Shown here: piece by piece, positions 35,361 to 40,765 of the stretch
Position numbering within the stretch: position 1 is the stretch's first letter
How the letters are laid out: each line of letters starts with the position of its first letter
Assembly: GCA_002867475.1 (NCBI GenBank)
Contig: PKTL01000081.1
Span: 1 to 40,765 of the forward strand
Direction of reading: 5' to 3'
Source of the DNA: Candidatus Woesearchaeota archaeon
Lineage (GTDB): Archaea > Nanobdellota > Nanobdellia > Woesearchaeales > BM511
Length of the DNA: 40,765 nucleotides
Notes under the pieces: model-generated
The model's input: the letters and a program-made list of their open reading frames with translations, nothing else
Told to the model about the DNA's origin: nothing
Databases searched by the model: none
Program-made: the position numbers and the translations under genes

Positions 35361-35430
35361 ATGACTATAAATAAATCAAATTGCTTGGGACTGGCAAACC
35401 AGTTCCGATGTATTCCTTGTTAATAGTCTT
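35361..35430 (+). ncRNA. Candidate structured small RNA or 5' leader upstream of the proS unit
   Basis: Two nested stems are visible. The outer stem pairs 35363-35374 (GACTATAAATAA) with 35417-35428 (TTGTTAATAGTC): twelve positions, one mismatch and one wobble. The inner stem pairs 35385-35394 with 35399-35408 (TTGGGACTGG against CCAGTTCCGA) around a CAAA loop. Unpaired stretches of about 8-10 nt lie between them on both sides. A good TATA box puts the transcript start at the base of the outer stem. It may be a free small RNA or a leader controlling the downstream genes. The same stretch also encodes a 20-codon frame beginning ATGACTATAAAT, which could be a leader peptide. I found no cloverleaf, C/D box or ACA box. 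Confidence 0.4.
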
Positions 35431-35545
35431 ATTTCTAATAAAATAATTTCAATTAAACCGTTTCCCCTAGTGGGTGCACCATAATTCTAAGATACATTAA
35501 CAAAAAGATAGATTACAATAATAGACAAAACAATGATAATGAAAA

Positions 35546-35839
35546 ATGAAATATAGACTAATAATTTATCAAGATATTGAAAATCGAGAAGAAAAATATA
35601 AAATATTAAAAAAAGCAAAATATGAAACGTTTCCAACAAAAGATTTCAGCGATGGATACCACCTTCCAGGATCAGAAAAAAGCATAAGGAAAATGATATC
35701 TTTTCTAAAATCACAAAAAAAAGAAAACAACTTAGATATTACTCAATTAGGTTGTGAAACGATTGATGAAGCAATAGAAATATTTGAAGAAAAAAAAGAA
35801 AACCATATAAATATAGGAGAGGTTGTCACAATAATATAA
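35546..35839 (+). CDS. Small unknown protein upstream of proS
   Basis: The 97-residue product is charged, lysine- and glutamate-rich, and soluble. It reads like an alpha/beta fold: a strand YRLIIYQDI, a central turn DFSDGYHLPGSEKS, a helix, and a C-terminal helix EAIEIFEEKK before a short strand. It has no cysteine cluster or known motif that I recognise. It ends 2 nt before the proS start, so the two genes are almost certainly co-transcribed. About 115 nt of AT-rich DNA separate it from the structured segment upstream, with a perfect GGTGCACC palindrome near 35473. Confidence 0.65.
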   Translation: MKYRLIIYQDIENREEKYKILKKAKYETFPTKDFSDGYHLPGSEKSIRKMISFLKSQKKENNLDITQLGCETIDEAIEIFEEKKENHINIGEVVTII

Positions 35840-35841
35840 AA

Positions 35842-37302
35842 ATGGCAAAAGAAAACAAGAATCAAAAAAGTCAAGGGATCACCGTAAAGAAATCAGAAGA
35901 TTTCAGCGAGTGGTACACTCAAGTTATACAGAAAGCTGACTTGATAGAATACACAGATGTCAGCGGATGCATAGTATACAAACCAGGGTCATACCAATTA
36001 TGGGAAAACATACAGAATTTCATGAATGCTATCCTGAAAAAAAGAGGTGTCAAAAATGCATACTTCCCAATTTTCATACCAGAGAAACTGCTTGTAAAAG
36101 AGAAAGATCATGTTGAAGGTTTTACTCCAGAAGTTGCTTGGGTAACACATGGAGGTCAAAGCGAACTAAAAGAAAAGCTTGCAGTTAGACCTACTAGTGA
36201 AACTATAATGTATGATGCGTACAGCAAATGGATCAGAAGTCACAGAGATCTTCCACTACTTATCAACCAATGGAATAATGTGATAAGATGGGAATTTAAG
36301 AATCCTATGCCATTTATTAGAGGAAGAGAATTCCTTTGGCAAGAAGGACATAACGTTTTTGCAAGTAAAGAAGAAGTTGACAAAGACACTTATGAAATAT
36401 TAAAAGATGTCTATGCTAAAACACAGACTGATTTACTTGCACTTCCAGGACTTCTTGGACAGAAAAGTGATAAGGAAAAGTTTGCAGGAGCTGATTATAC
36501 AATAAGCATAGAGAACTTCGCACCTAATGGTAGAGCTATTCAAGGATGTACAAGCCATTGCTTAGGACAAAATTTCTCAAAAAGCTTTGATATAAAATTC
36601 CTTGATAAGGATGAGAAAAAAGCTTATGCTTGGCAAAATAGTTGGGGTCTTAGTACAAGAACCATAGGTATTATGATAATGATACATAGTGATGATAAAG
36701 GACTTGTTCTTCCACCAAGGATTGCTCCTACAAAAGCTGTTATAGTTCCAATACTTTTCGATAAGACAAAAGAATCCACTTTGAAAAAATGTGAAGAGTT
36801 GAAAAAGGCTTTGAAAGATTTCGATGTGATAATCGATGATAGAGAAGGCTACACTCCAGGTTTCAAGTTCAACGAATGGGAGATGAAAGGAATCCCTTTA
36901 AGGATTGAAGTTGGACCAAAAGATATGGAAAAAGGCCAAGTTGTCATCGCTAAAAGAAATACTGGAGAAAAGCTTTTTATCAAAGAATCTGAATTGAAAA
37001 GCACAGTAGAAAAAACACTTGAAGACATCCATAATGAAATGTTCAACGCTGCTGAGAAATCATTGAAAGAAAATATTGTTGAAGTATCAAATAAAAATGA
37101 ATTCAAGAAAGCAATCGATGAAAAGAAAATGGTTTTTGCTCCTTGGTGTGAAGAAACAGCTTGCGAAGAAGAGATCAAAGATGCTTTTGGTGGTGTGAAA
37201 TCGCTTAACATGCCTTTCGATCAGAAAGCTTTAGAGAATAAAAAATGTGCGTCATGCGGCAAGGATGCTAAATTGATGTGTTACTTTGGAAAAAGCTATT
37301 AA
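35842..37302 (+). CDS. proS: Prolyl-tRNA synthetase, archaeal/eukaryal type
   Basis: This enzyme charges tRNA-Pro with proline. The 486-residue length and layout fit the short archaeal/eukaryal-type ProRS, which lacks the bacterial editing insertion. Visible signatures are the TSETIMYDAYSKWI proline-binding loop, class II motif 2 (NVIRWEFKNPMPFIRGREF, then LWQEGH) and motif 3 (GLVLPPRIAP). An anticodon-binding domain follows at about 290-390 (KAVIVPILFD, DDREGYTPGFKFNEWE). The C-terminal zinc domain carries CEETAC and CASC, and the protein ends in tyrosine, as in this subfamily. The ATG lies 2 nt after the stop of the small upstream gene. Confidence 0.97.
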   Translation: MAKENKNQKSQGITVKKSEDFSEWYTQVIQKADLIEYTDVSGCIVYKPGSYQLWENIQNFMNAILKKRGVKNAYFPIFIPEKLLVKEKDHVEGFTPEVAWVTHGGQSELKEKLAVRPTSETIMYDAYSKWIRSHRDLPLLINQWNNVIRWEFKNPMPFIRGREFLWQEGHNVFASKEEVDKDTYEILKDVYAKTQTDLLALPGLLGQKSDKEKFAGADYTISIENFAPNGRAIQGCTSHCLGQNFSKSFDIKFLDKDEKKAYAWQNSWGLSTRTIGIMIMIHSDDKGLVLPPRIAPTKAVIVPILFDKTKESTLKKCEELKKALKDFDVIIDDREGYTPGFKFNEWEMKGIPLRIEVGPKDMEKGQVVIAKRNTGEKLFIKESELKSTVEKTLEDIHNEMFNAAEKSLKENIVEVSNKNEFKKAIDEKKMVFAPWCEETACEEEIKDAFGGVKSLNMPFDQKALENKKCASCGKDAKLMCYFGKSY

Positions 37303-37305
37303 GCT

Positions 37306-37331
37306 AAAAAAATATTTTTTTTATTTTTTAT
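37306..37331. terminator. Shared A/T-tract terminator between proS and taw1
   Basis: Seven A, then TA, then eight T form a small inverted repeat in the 43-nt gap between two convergent genes. Each strand therefore ends in a T run just after its gene. This would work as a bidirectional U-tract terminator. Confidence 0.5.
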
Positions 37332-37345
37332 CAATTATTTTACTA

Positions 37346-38290
37346 TCAATCAAATTTCATTATCCTATCAGGCAAGTCTTCTTTCATAAGAAGAACTACT
37401 CTGCTTGAAACCTGTTCATCGATTATTTTATATCCTGTTTTTTCACATAATTTCTTAGCAAATTCAACTATTTCAAGATGTCTTGGCATGTTCTCAATTG
37501 TTAATCTTTGCCTGCTGCTTCCAATGAACATGTAAGCTTTAACTTCAATGAAAGTAGGATCACTTTTCAATATCTGTTCTGCCCACCCATCAACATCAAA
37601 ATCGTTCATTCCTTTAATTATAGTTAAACGAAGAGTTGTTCGAGTCTTACTTTTTAATGTTTTCAAGACTTCTAATGTTTTTTGCAAACGCTCCCACCCA
37701 TCGATATAAAGAGGCCTATCAATTTCCTTATACACCTCTTTATTTGGAGCATCAACTGAAATATACAGTTGTGTTGGCATCTCCATGCTTTCAATCTTTT
37801 CTGGAAGCATACCATTTGTAACAACAAAAGTTGTTTTTCCATTTTCATGAAGTTTTTTTATAAATTCATTCAGTTTTGGATATATCAAAGCATCCCCTGT
37901 TAAACTTATAGCGTAATGCATTGGGTCTTTTGCTTCGTCAAGCTTCTTTTTATCAGCTTTCTCATTTCCATAAAAACCAACAAGTTGATGGGCTTGAGCA
38001 GGACCTGACTTTTCAAATACGGATTTTGGATCATCAACAACGCCATCCATCACTATCTTAGTCTCTCCAAGTTCTCTCCAGCAGAACTGACATGCGTGCT
38101 GACAAAAATCAACACTTACACTCATCTGACAGCAAAGATGAGCACGGATCCCATAGAATTTTTCTTTATAACAAGTACCTTCCCCACGAATACTTTTCTT
38201 TGTCCAATCACATATCTTTACAGCACTATGACTACCAATGAACTCGTATTGTTGCTTTTCAAGATTTGCTTTTGATTTTTCTGAAACCAT
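37346..38290 (-). CDS. taw1: tRNA 4-demethylwyosine synthase (TYW1/Taw1), radical SAM
   Basis: Taw1 makes the tricyclic core of wyosine bases at G37 of tRNA-Phe from N1-methylguanosine and pyruvate. The 314-residue length is typical of the archaeal form without the flavodoxin domain found in eukaryotes. The radical SAM cluster motif is C63-x3-C67-x2-C70 (CQHACQFC). Cysteines at 27, 40 and 53 match the ligands of the second iron-sulfur cluster. Family landmarks include SLTGDALIYP, FVVTNG, LYISVDAP and the late RLTIIKGMN. The enzyme belongs to archaea and eukaryotes, which supports the archaeal assignment. A TATA-like box 22-32 nt upstream suggests leaderless expression. Confidence 0.95.
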   Translation of the reverse strand: MVSEKSKANLEKQQYEFIGSHSAVKICDWTKKSIRGEGTCYKEKFYGIRAHLCCQMSVSVDFCQHACQFCWRELGETKIVMDGVVDDPKSVFEKSGPAQAHQLVGFYGNEKADKKKLDEAKDPMHYAISLTGDALIYPKLNEFIKKLHENGKTTFVVTNGMLPEKIESMEMPTQLYISVDAPNKEVYKEIDRPLYIDGWERLQKTLEVLKTLKSKTRTTLRLTIIKGMNDFDVDGWAEQILKSDPTFIEVKAYMFIGSSRQRLTIENMPRHLEIVEFAKKLCEKTGYKIIDEQVSSRVVLLMKEDLPDRIMKFD

Positions 38291-38311
38291 TGAATTTTAG
38301 GATTTAATTCT

Positions 38312-38322
38312 TATTTTTAAAT
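38312..38322 (-). promoter_or_regulatory. TATA-like box for taw1
   Basis: The minus strand reads ATTTAAAAATA, 22-32 nt before the ATG at 38290. It is divergent from the box of the HAD gene 17 bases away. Confidence 0.45.
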
Positions 38323-38338
38323 GATTTGTTTAGAAAAG

Positions 38339-38348
38339 ATTAATAAAT
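38339..38348 (+). promoter_or_regulatory. TATA-like box for the HAD nucleotidase gene
   Basis: ATTAATAAAT lies 22-31 nt before the ATG at 38370, with a pyrimidine-rich spacer and no ribosome site. This fits a leaderless message. Confidence 0.4.
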
Positions 38349-38369
38349 CACTCTTTTTTCTCTTTTTTT

Positions 38370-38984
38370 ATGATTATAGCAATAGATATTGATCAAGTGC
38401 TTGCTGACACTACTCAACCAATAATTGATTTCTATAATAAGAAACTTAATGCTTCAGTTATTCTTGATGAGAATTTTTCATATGCCTTATTTAAGAACTG
38501 GAATCTTGAAAAGGAAGATTCACTAAAGATAGTTGATGAATTTATTGCTAATGAAAGCATAAATATAGAACCTATTGATGGAGCGATTGAAGCAATAAGC
38601 AAACTTAAAGAAAAGGGTTTTAGACTTTTTGCAGTTACTGCTAGACCAAGAATCCATGAAAACATAACAAAGGAATGGATAAATAGACATTTTGGTGATG
38701 ATACTTTTTTTGAAATCATATCAACAAATCAATACAATGATCCAAACGAAGCTAAAAAATCTTATTTCCTAAAAGAGTTCGGAGCTAGCATGATAATTGA
38801 TGATAATCCTTATAATTGTGAAGAGTGTTTTGATAATGGATTTAATGCTATCCTTTTCAATATGAATAATCAGTATCCTTGGGGGAAAACTAATAATGAA
38901 AAAATTCAAAAAGTTACCAGTTGGGATGAAGTATTAAATAATATTCAAATACAAAAAGAAGTATTATTACAGAAAAACTTATAA
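38370..38984 (+). CDS. HAD-superfamily 5'(3')-deoxyribonucleotidase-like phosphatase
   Basis: The 204-residue protein begins MIIAIDIDQVLADT; the HAD motif I aspartates are D6 (nucleophile) and D8 (acid/base). Motif II is the threonine in FAVTARPR, with a lysine and the acidic pair IDDNPYNC supplying motifs III and IV. The layout fits the NT5C family (cytosolic type C 5'-nucleotidases), which remove phosphate from deoxyribonucleoside monophosphates, but other HAD phosphatases look alike, so the substrate is not certain. It lies about 1.2 kb upstream of dUTPase on the same strand, which suits a role in nucleotide-pool control. The start has a TATA-like box at leaderless spacing. Confidence 0.82.
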   Translation: MIIAIDIDQVLADTTQPIIDFYNKKLNASVILDENFSYALFKNWNLEKEDSLKIVDEFIANESINIEPIDGAIEAISKLKEKGFRLFAVTARPRIHENITKEWINRHFGDDTFFEIISTNQYNDPNEAKKSYFLKEFGASMIIDDNPYNCEECFDNGFNAILFNMNNQYPWGKTNNEKIQKVTSWDEVLNNIQIQKEVLLQKNL

Positions 38985-39011
38985 GAAACCTAAATTGATT
39001 TTTTTCTTAAA

Positions 39012-39500
39012 ATGAAAATATTAGATGTATTAGAACAATTGGAAGAGTCACAACTTTTTAAGGATTGGAAAAAAGAAAACAATCAAGATTACCTTGCAAA
39101 CATATTCAAGTTTATACAAAATGAAGAAACTCCTTGGCAAATAGGATATTATAATAAAGAAACTGATCTGATAACCACTTTCAATGTTGGTGATGATATA
39201 ACTAAAAATGATGCTAGTGAAGTCTTCAAGAAAGAAGATTCCATCGATATGCTAAAAACTGATGATGTGAAGATTGATTATGATCAGGCACTTCTAGCAG
39301 CTACCAATTTTCAAAAAGAGAATTACCCATCAGATATGCCTATGAAAATAATTGTGCTTTTACAGAACAAAGGTACAACAATGTACAATATCACTTTTAT
39401 AACACAGACAATGAAGACATTGAATATGCATGTCTCAACACTTGATGGAAGCATATTAGAATCTAAAGTTACTAGCCTTATGGATTTCAAAAAAGAATAA
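39012..39500 (+). CDS. Unknown soluble protein with a PepSY-like C-terminal half
   Basis: The 162-residue protein has no signal peptide or membrane segment. The first ~45 residues are helical (LDVLEQLEESQLFKDWKKEN). The second half shows a helix ending in FQKENYP, then strands MKIIVLLQNKG, MYNITFITQTMKTLNMHVS and a turn LDGSIL. This order resembles PepSY-type domains, which can act as inhibitors or binding modules. The match is by pattern only. It starts 27 nt after the HAD gene and could share its transcript, though TTATAAG about 30 nt upstream could also be a promoter. Confidence 0.65.
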   Translation: MKILDVLEQLEESQLFKDWKKENNQDYLANIFKFIQNEETPWQIGYYNKETDLITTFNVGDDITKNDASEVFKKEDSIDMLKTDDVKIDYDQALLAATNFQKENYPSDMPMKIIVLLQNKGTTMYNITFITQTMKTLNMHVSTLDGSILESKVTSLMDFKKE

Positions 39501-39532
39501 ATTATTTAAATGAATTTATTGATATGATTTTA

Positions 39533-40039
39533 ATGAATAAAAGATACGGTTCTTTAATAGTTTCATACATTATTTTTTTAATATATATACTAATAACACT
39601 AATATATATTTTTAGATCTTCCTTTTATAGATACTCTCAATCGATCAACATTATAGTAATTATTTTTTTAACATTTATTTTTGGATCATTTTTTAGATAT
39701 TTGCAGAATAGATTCAATACAAACCTAAGATTCAATATTATTAATTCAATTTTTATAACTACAATTATTTCAATAAGTATGACTGCCTTAATATATACTA
39801 TTAATGAATTATCAAAAGTGATTTATTTTGACCATTTAGATAATATGAATTCTAGTTGGATTTCACCTTTTATAATAGATATTCATATTTTAATAATAAT
39901 CTTGATATTTTCATTTAATATATTTTATTTTTTTGATTTGTATAAAGAAAAAAAATATAAACCCTATTTTTATTATTTAGCAGTTTTAATTTTAAATTAT
40001 ATTATTTTAGGCCTTATCAAATTTTTTATAATTTATTAA
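39533..40039 (+). CDS. Small membrane protein, about four helices
   Basis: The product is very hydrophobic and isoleucine-rich, with helices at about 7-28, 39-57, 72-92 and 113-134, and perhaps a fifth at the end. I see no family motif. Two in-frame ATGs lie at 39524 and 39533. I prefer the second (168 residues), because the TATA-like TTATTTAAAT ends about 22 nt before it, whereas the first would be too close for the usual spacing. Its base composition is even more AT-rich than its neighbours, which is common for membrane proteins with many Ile and Phe codons. Confidence 0.6.
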   Translation: MNKRYGSLIVSYIIFLIYILITLIYIFRSSFYRYSQSINIIVIIFLTFIFGSFFRYLQNRFNTNLRFNIINSIFITTIISISMTALIYTINELSKVIYFDHLDNMNSSWISPFIIDIHILIIILIFSFNIFYFFDLYKEKKYKPYFYYLAVLILNYIILGLIKFFIIY

Positions 40040-40055
40040 TAATTTGTCACTCCAT

Positions 40056-40067
40056 CGTGATTTCACG
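40056..40067. promoter_or_regulatory. Inverted repeat CGTGATTTCACG upstream of dut
   Basis: CGTGA and TCACG form an inverted repeat with a 2-nt centre, and another TCAC lies at 40047-40050. The group sits about 32 nt upstream of the dut TATA box, a reasonable place for an operator. The site is short and chance remains possible. Confidence 0.3.
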
Positions 40068-40098
40068 TTTTGATTATATATTTCTTATAGCAGATTTG

Positions 40099-40108
40099 CT
40101 TATAAATA
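40099..40108 (+). promoter_or_regulatory. TATA box for dut
   Basis: CTTATAAATA predicts a start near 40127-40132, directly before the ribosome site GGTGGG (40131-40136) and the ATG at 40143. Confidence 0.5.
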
Positions 40109-40142
40109 TGTTTCAAAAACTAATAGTATAGGTGGGTAATTT

Positions 40143-40598
40143 ATGAATTTACAAGATCAAAAAAATATACAAATTTCTATAGAAAGACTAGATAAAGAAT
40201 TAGAACTTCCAAATTTTGCAAACGAACATGATGCAGGACTTGACTTACGAAGTGCAGAAGACCAAAAACTCGCACCAGGTGAGAAAAAGATTGTCAAGAC
40301 AGGTATAAAAGTTGCAATACCTGAAGGTTACGTCGGACTAATCTGGGATAGAAGCGGCATGGCTGCAAAGTATTCTATGCACACAATGGCAGGAGTCATA
40401 GACTCAGGCTACAGAGGCGAAGTTGGAATCGTAATCATAAATCTTGGAACTGAAGATTTCTATATAGAAAAAGGTATGAGAATTGCTCAGATGGTAATCC
40501 AACCCGTGCTTAATACTAAAGTAATTGAAGTTAATAAATTAGCAGAAGAAGAAACCGAAAGGGGTGCAGGCGGCTTTGGTTCAAGTGGCTTGAAATAA
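40143..40598 (+). CDS. dut: Deoxyuridine triphosphatase (dUTPase), trimeric type
   Basis: dUTPase hydrolyses dUTP to dUMP and pyrophosphate, keeping uracil out of DNA and feeding dTMP synthesis. The 151-residue length and all five family motifs fit the homotrimeric enzyme: motif 1 AGLDLRS (31-37), motif 2 DRSGMA (69-74), motif 3 AGVIDSGYRGEV (83-94, with the catalytic Asp 87), motif 4 RIAQMVI (113-119) and the glycine-rich motif 5 RGAGGFGSSG (140-149). The intact C-terminal motif 5 separates it from dCTP deaminases. The ATG has GGTGGG 6 nt upstream. The HAD nucleotidase upstream may act in the same pathway. Confidence 0.96.
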   Translation: MNLQDQKNIQISIERLDKELELPNFANEHDAGLDLRSAEDQKLAPGEKKIVKTGIKVAIPEGYVGLIWDRSGMAAKYSMHTMAGVIDSGYRGEVGIVIINLGTEDFYIEKGMRIAQMVIQPVLNTKVIEVNKLAEEETERGAGGFGSSGLK

Positions 40599-40664
40599 AA
40601 AAAAGGTGTGATAAATTGAAACAAAAAGAAATCAAACCAATAAAATTGTTGCGAGGTTCAAAGC

Positions 40665-40765
40665 ATGCAAGTGTATATGGCTGGAACAGCCCCTACATAT
40701 TCAGTAGGTTGGAAGAAGAATTCCTCTATGGGGATCTCCCTTGCGGGATGTGATTTCAACTGTCC
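40665..40765 (+). CDS. N-terminus of a radical SAM protein, 3' end outside the window
   Basis: From the ATG at 40665 the frame stays open to the window edge. It gives MQVYMAGTAPTYSVGW, then KKNSSMGISLAGCDFNCP. The GCDFNC ending is the first part of the CxxxCxxC motif that binds the iron-sulfur cluster of radical SAM enzymes, with the usual small-residue strand before it. GAGG at 40653-40656 is a ribosome site 8 nt upstream, and an in-frame stop at 40641 rules out a much earlier start in this frame. The 66 nt after dut otherwise hold only AT-rich DNA and a weak ribosome-like GGTGTGAT. The subfamily cannot be told from this fragment. Confidence 0.7.
   Translation, partial: MQVYMAGTAPTYSVGWKKNSSMGISLAGCDFNC

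Noticed and set aside
35361-35430. tRNA gene, or C/D or H/ACA guide RNA
   Set aside because: No acceptor/D/anticodon/T-arm pattern, no TTCRA loop, and no C/D or ACA boxes at the right places. Kept only as an unclassified structured candidate.
40616-40753. 45-codon protein starting at TTG 40616
   Set aside because: It overlaps the much better radical SAM frame, uses a TTG start and ends abruptly. Kept only as a note on a possible frameshift.
1-40765. Insertion sequences, prophage genes or integration sites
   Set aside because: No transposase, integrase, terminal inverted repeats or tRNA-flanked duplications were seen.

Overview
The window looks like part of the chromosome of a small-genome archaeon of the DPANN type, most likely near Woesearchaeota or Pacearchaeota. 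The sequence is AT-rich. The core genes include archaeal hallmarks: a Taw1 wyosine enzyme and an archaeal/eukaryal-type ProRS. Several genes have TATA-like boxes about 22-32 nt before the start codon, as expected for leaderless mRNAs, while genes inside operons have GGAGG or GGTGAT ribosome sites. About three quarters of the window encodes exported proteins: class III (prepilin-like) signal peptides, lipoprotein signals, giant Ig-like and PGF-pre-PGF proteins, and cysteine modules of a kind I recall from DPANN genomes. The taxon is inferred; no rRNA is present.

Layout. 1-331: the end of a probable Tat-exported protein with an internal 84-bp duplication. 386-16408 (minus strand): eight genes joined by 4-nt overlaps or gaps of 2-3 nt, forming one surface operon. 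It contains two paralogous pairs, each a prepilin-like protein followed by a giant secreted cysteine-rich protein (707+1044 aa and 646+1630 aa), plus four membrane or membrane-anchored proteins. 16512-19232 (minus): a CheC-like phosphatase and a MetRS of bacterial appearance. 19298-21538 (minus): a cysteine-rich lipoprotein and a SpoIIM/DUF95-type membrane protein. 21609-34225 (minus): two giant surface proteins sharing signal peptide and C-terminus but with different middles (BspA-like repeats versus Ig-like repeats), then a large lipoprotein. 34266-35216 (minus): a zinc-ribbon protein and a winged-helix protein. 35217-35545: a divergent control region with a possible structured RNA. 35546-37302 (plus): a small unknown gene and proS. 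37346-38290 (minus): taw1. 38370-40765 (plus): a HAD nucleotidase, two unknown proteins, dUTPase, and the start of a radical SAM gene that runs off the window.

How the parts fit. The best candidate for an undescribed system is the 16-kb operon. Its strict translational coupling and duplicated pilin-like/giant pairs suggest one cell-envelope assembly made of membrane scaffold, prepilin-like subunits and very large disulfide-rich exported subunits. No ATPase or pilus platform gene lies in the window, so export would use machinery encoded elsewhere. The two PGF-pre-PGF proteins and the two lipoproteins would add further surface, adhesion or S-layer functions. The right end is housekeeping: tRNA charging, tRNA modification and nucleotide-pool hygiene.
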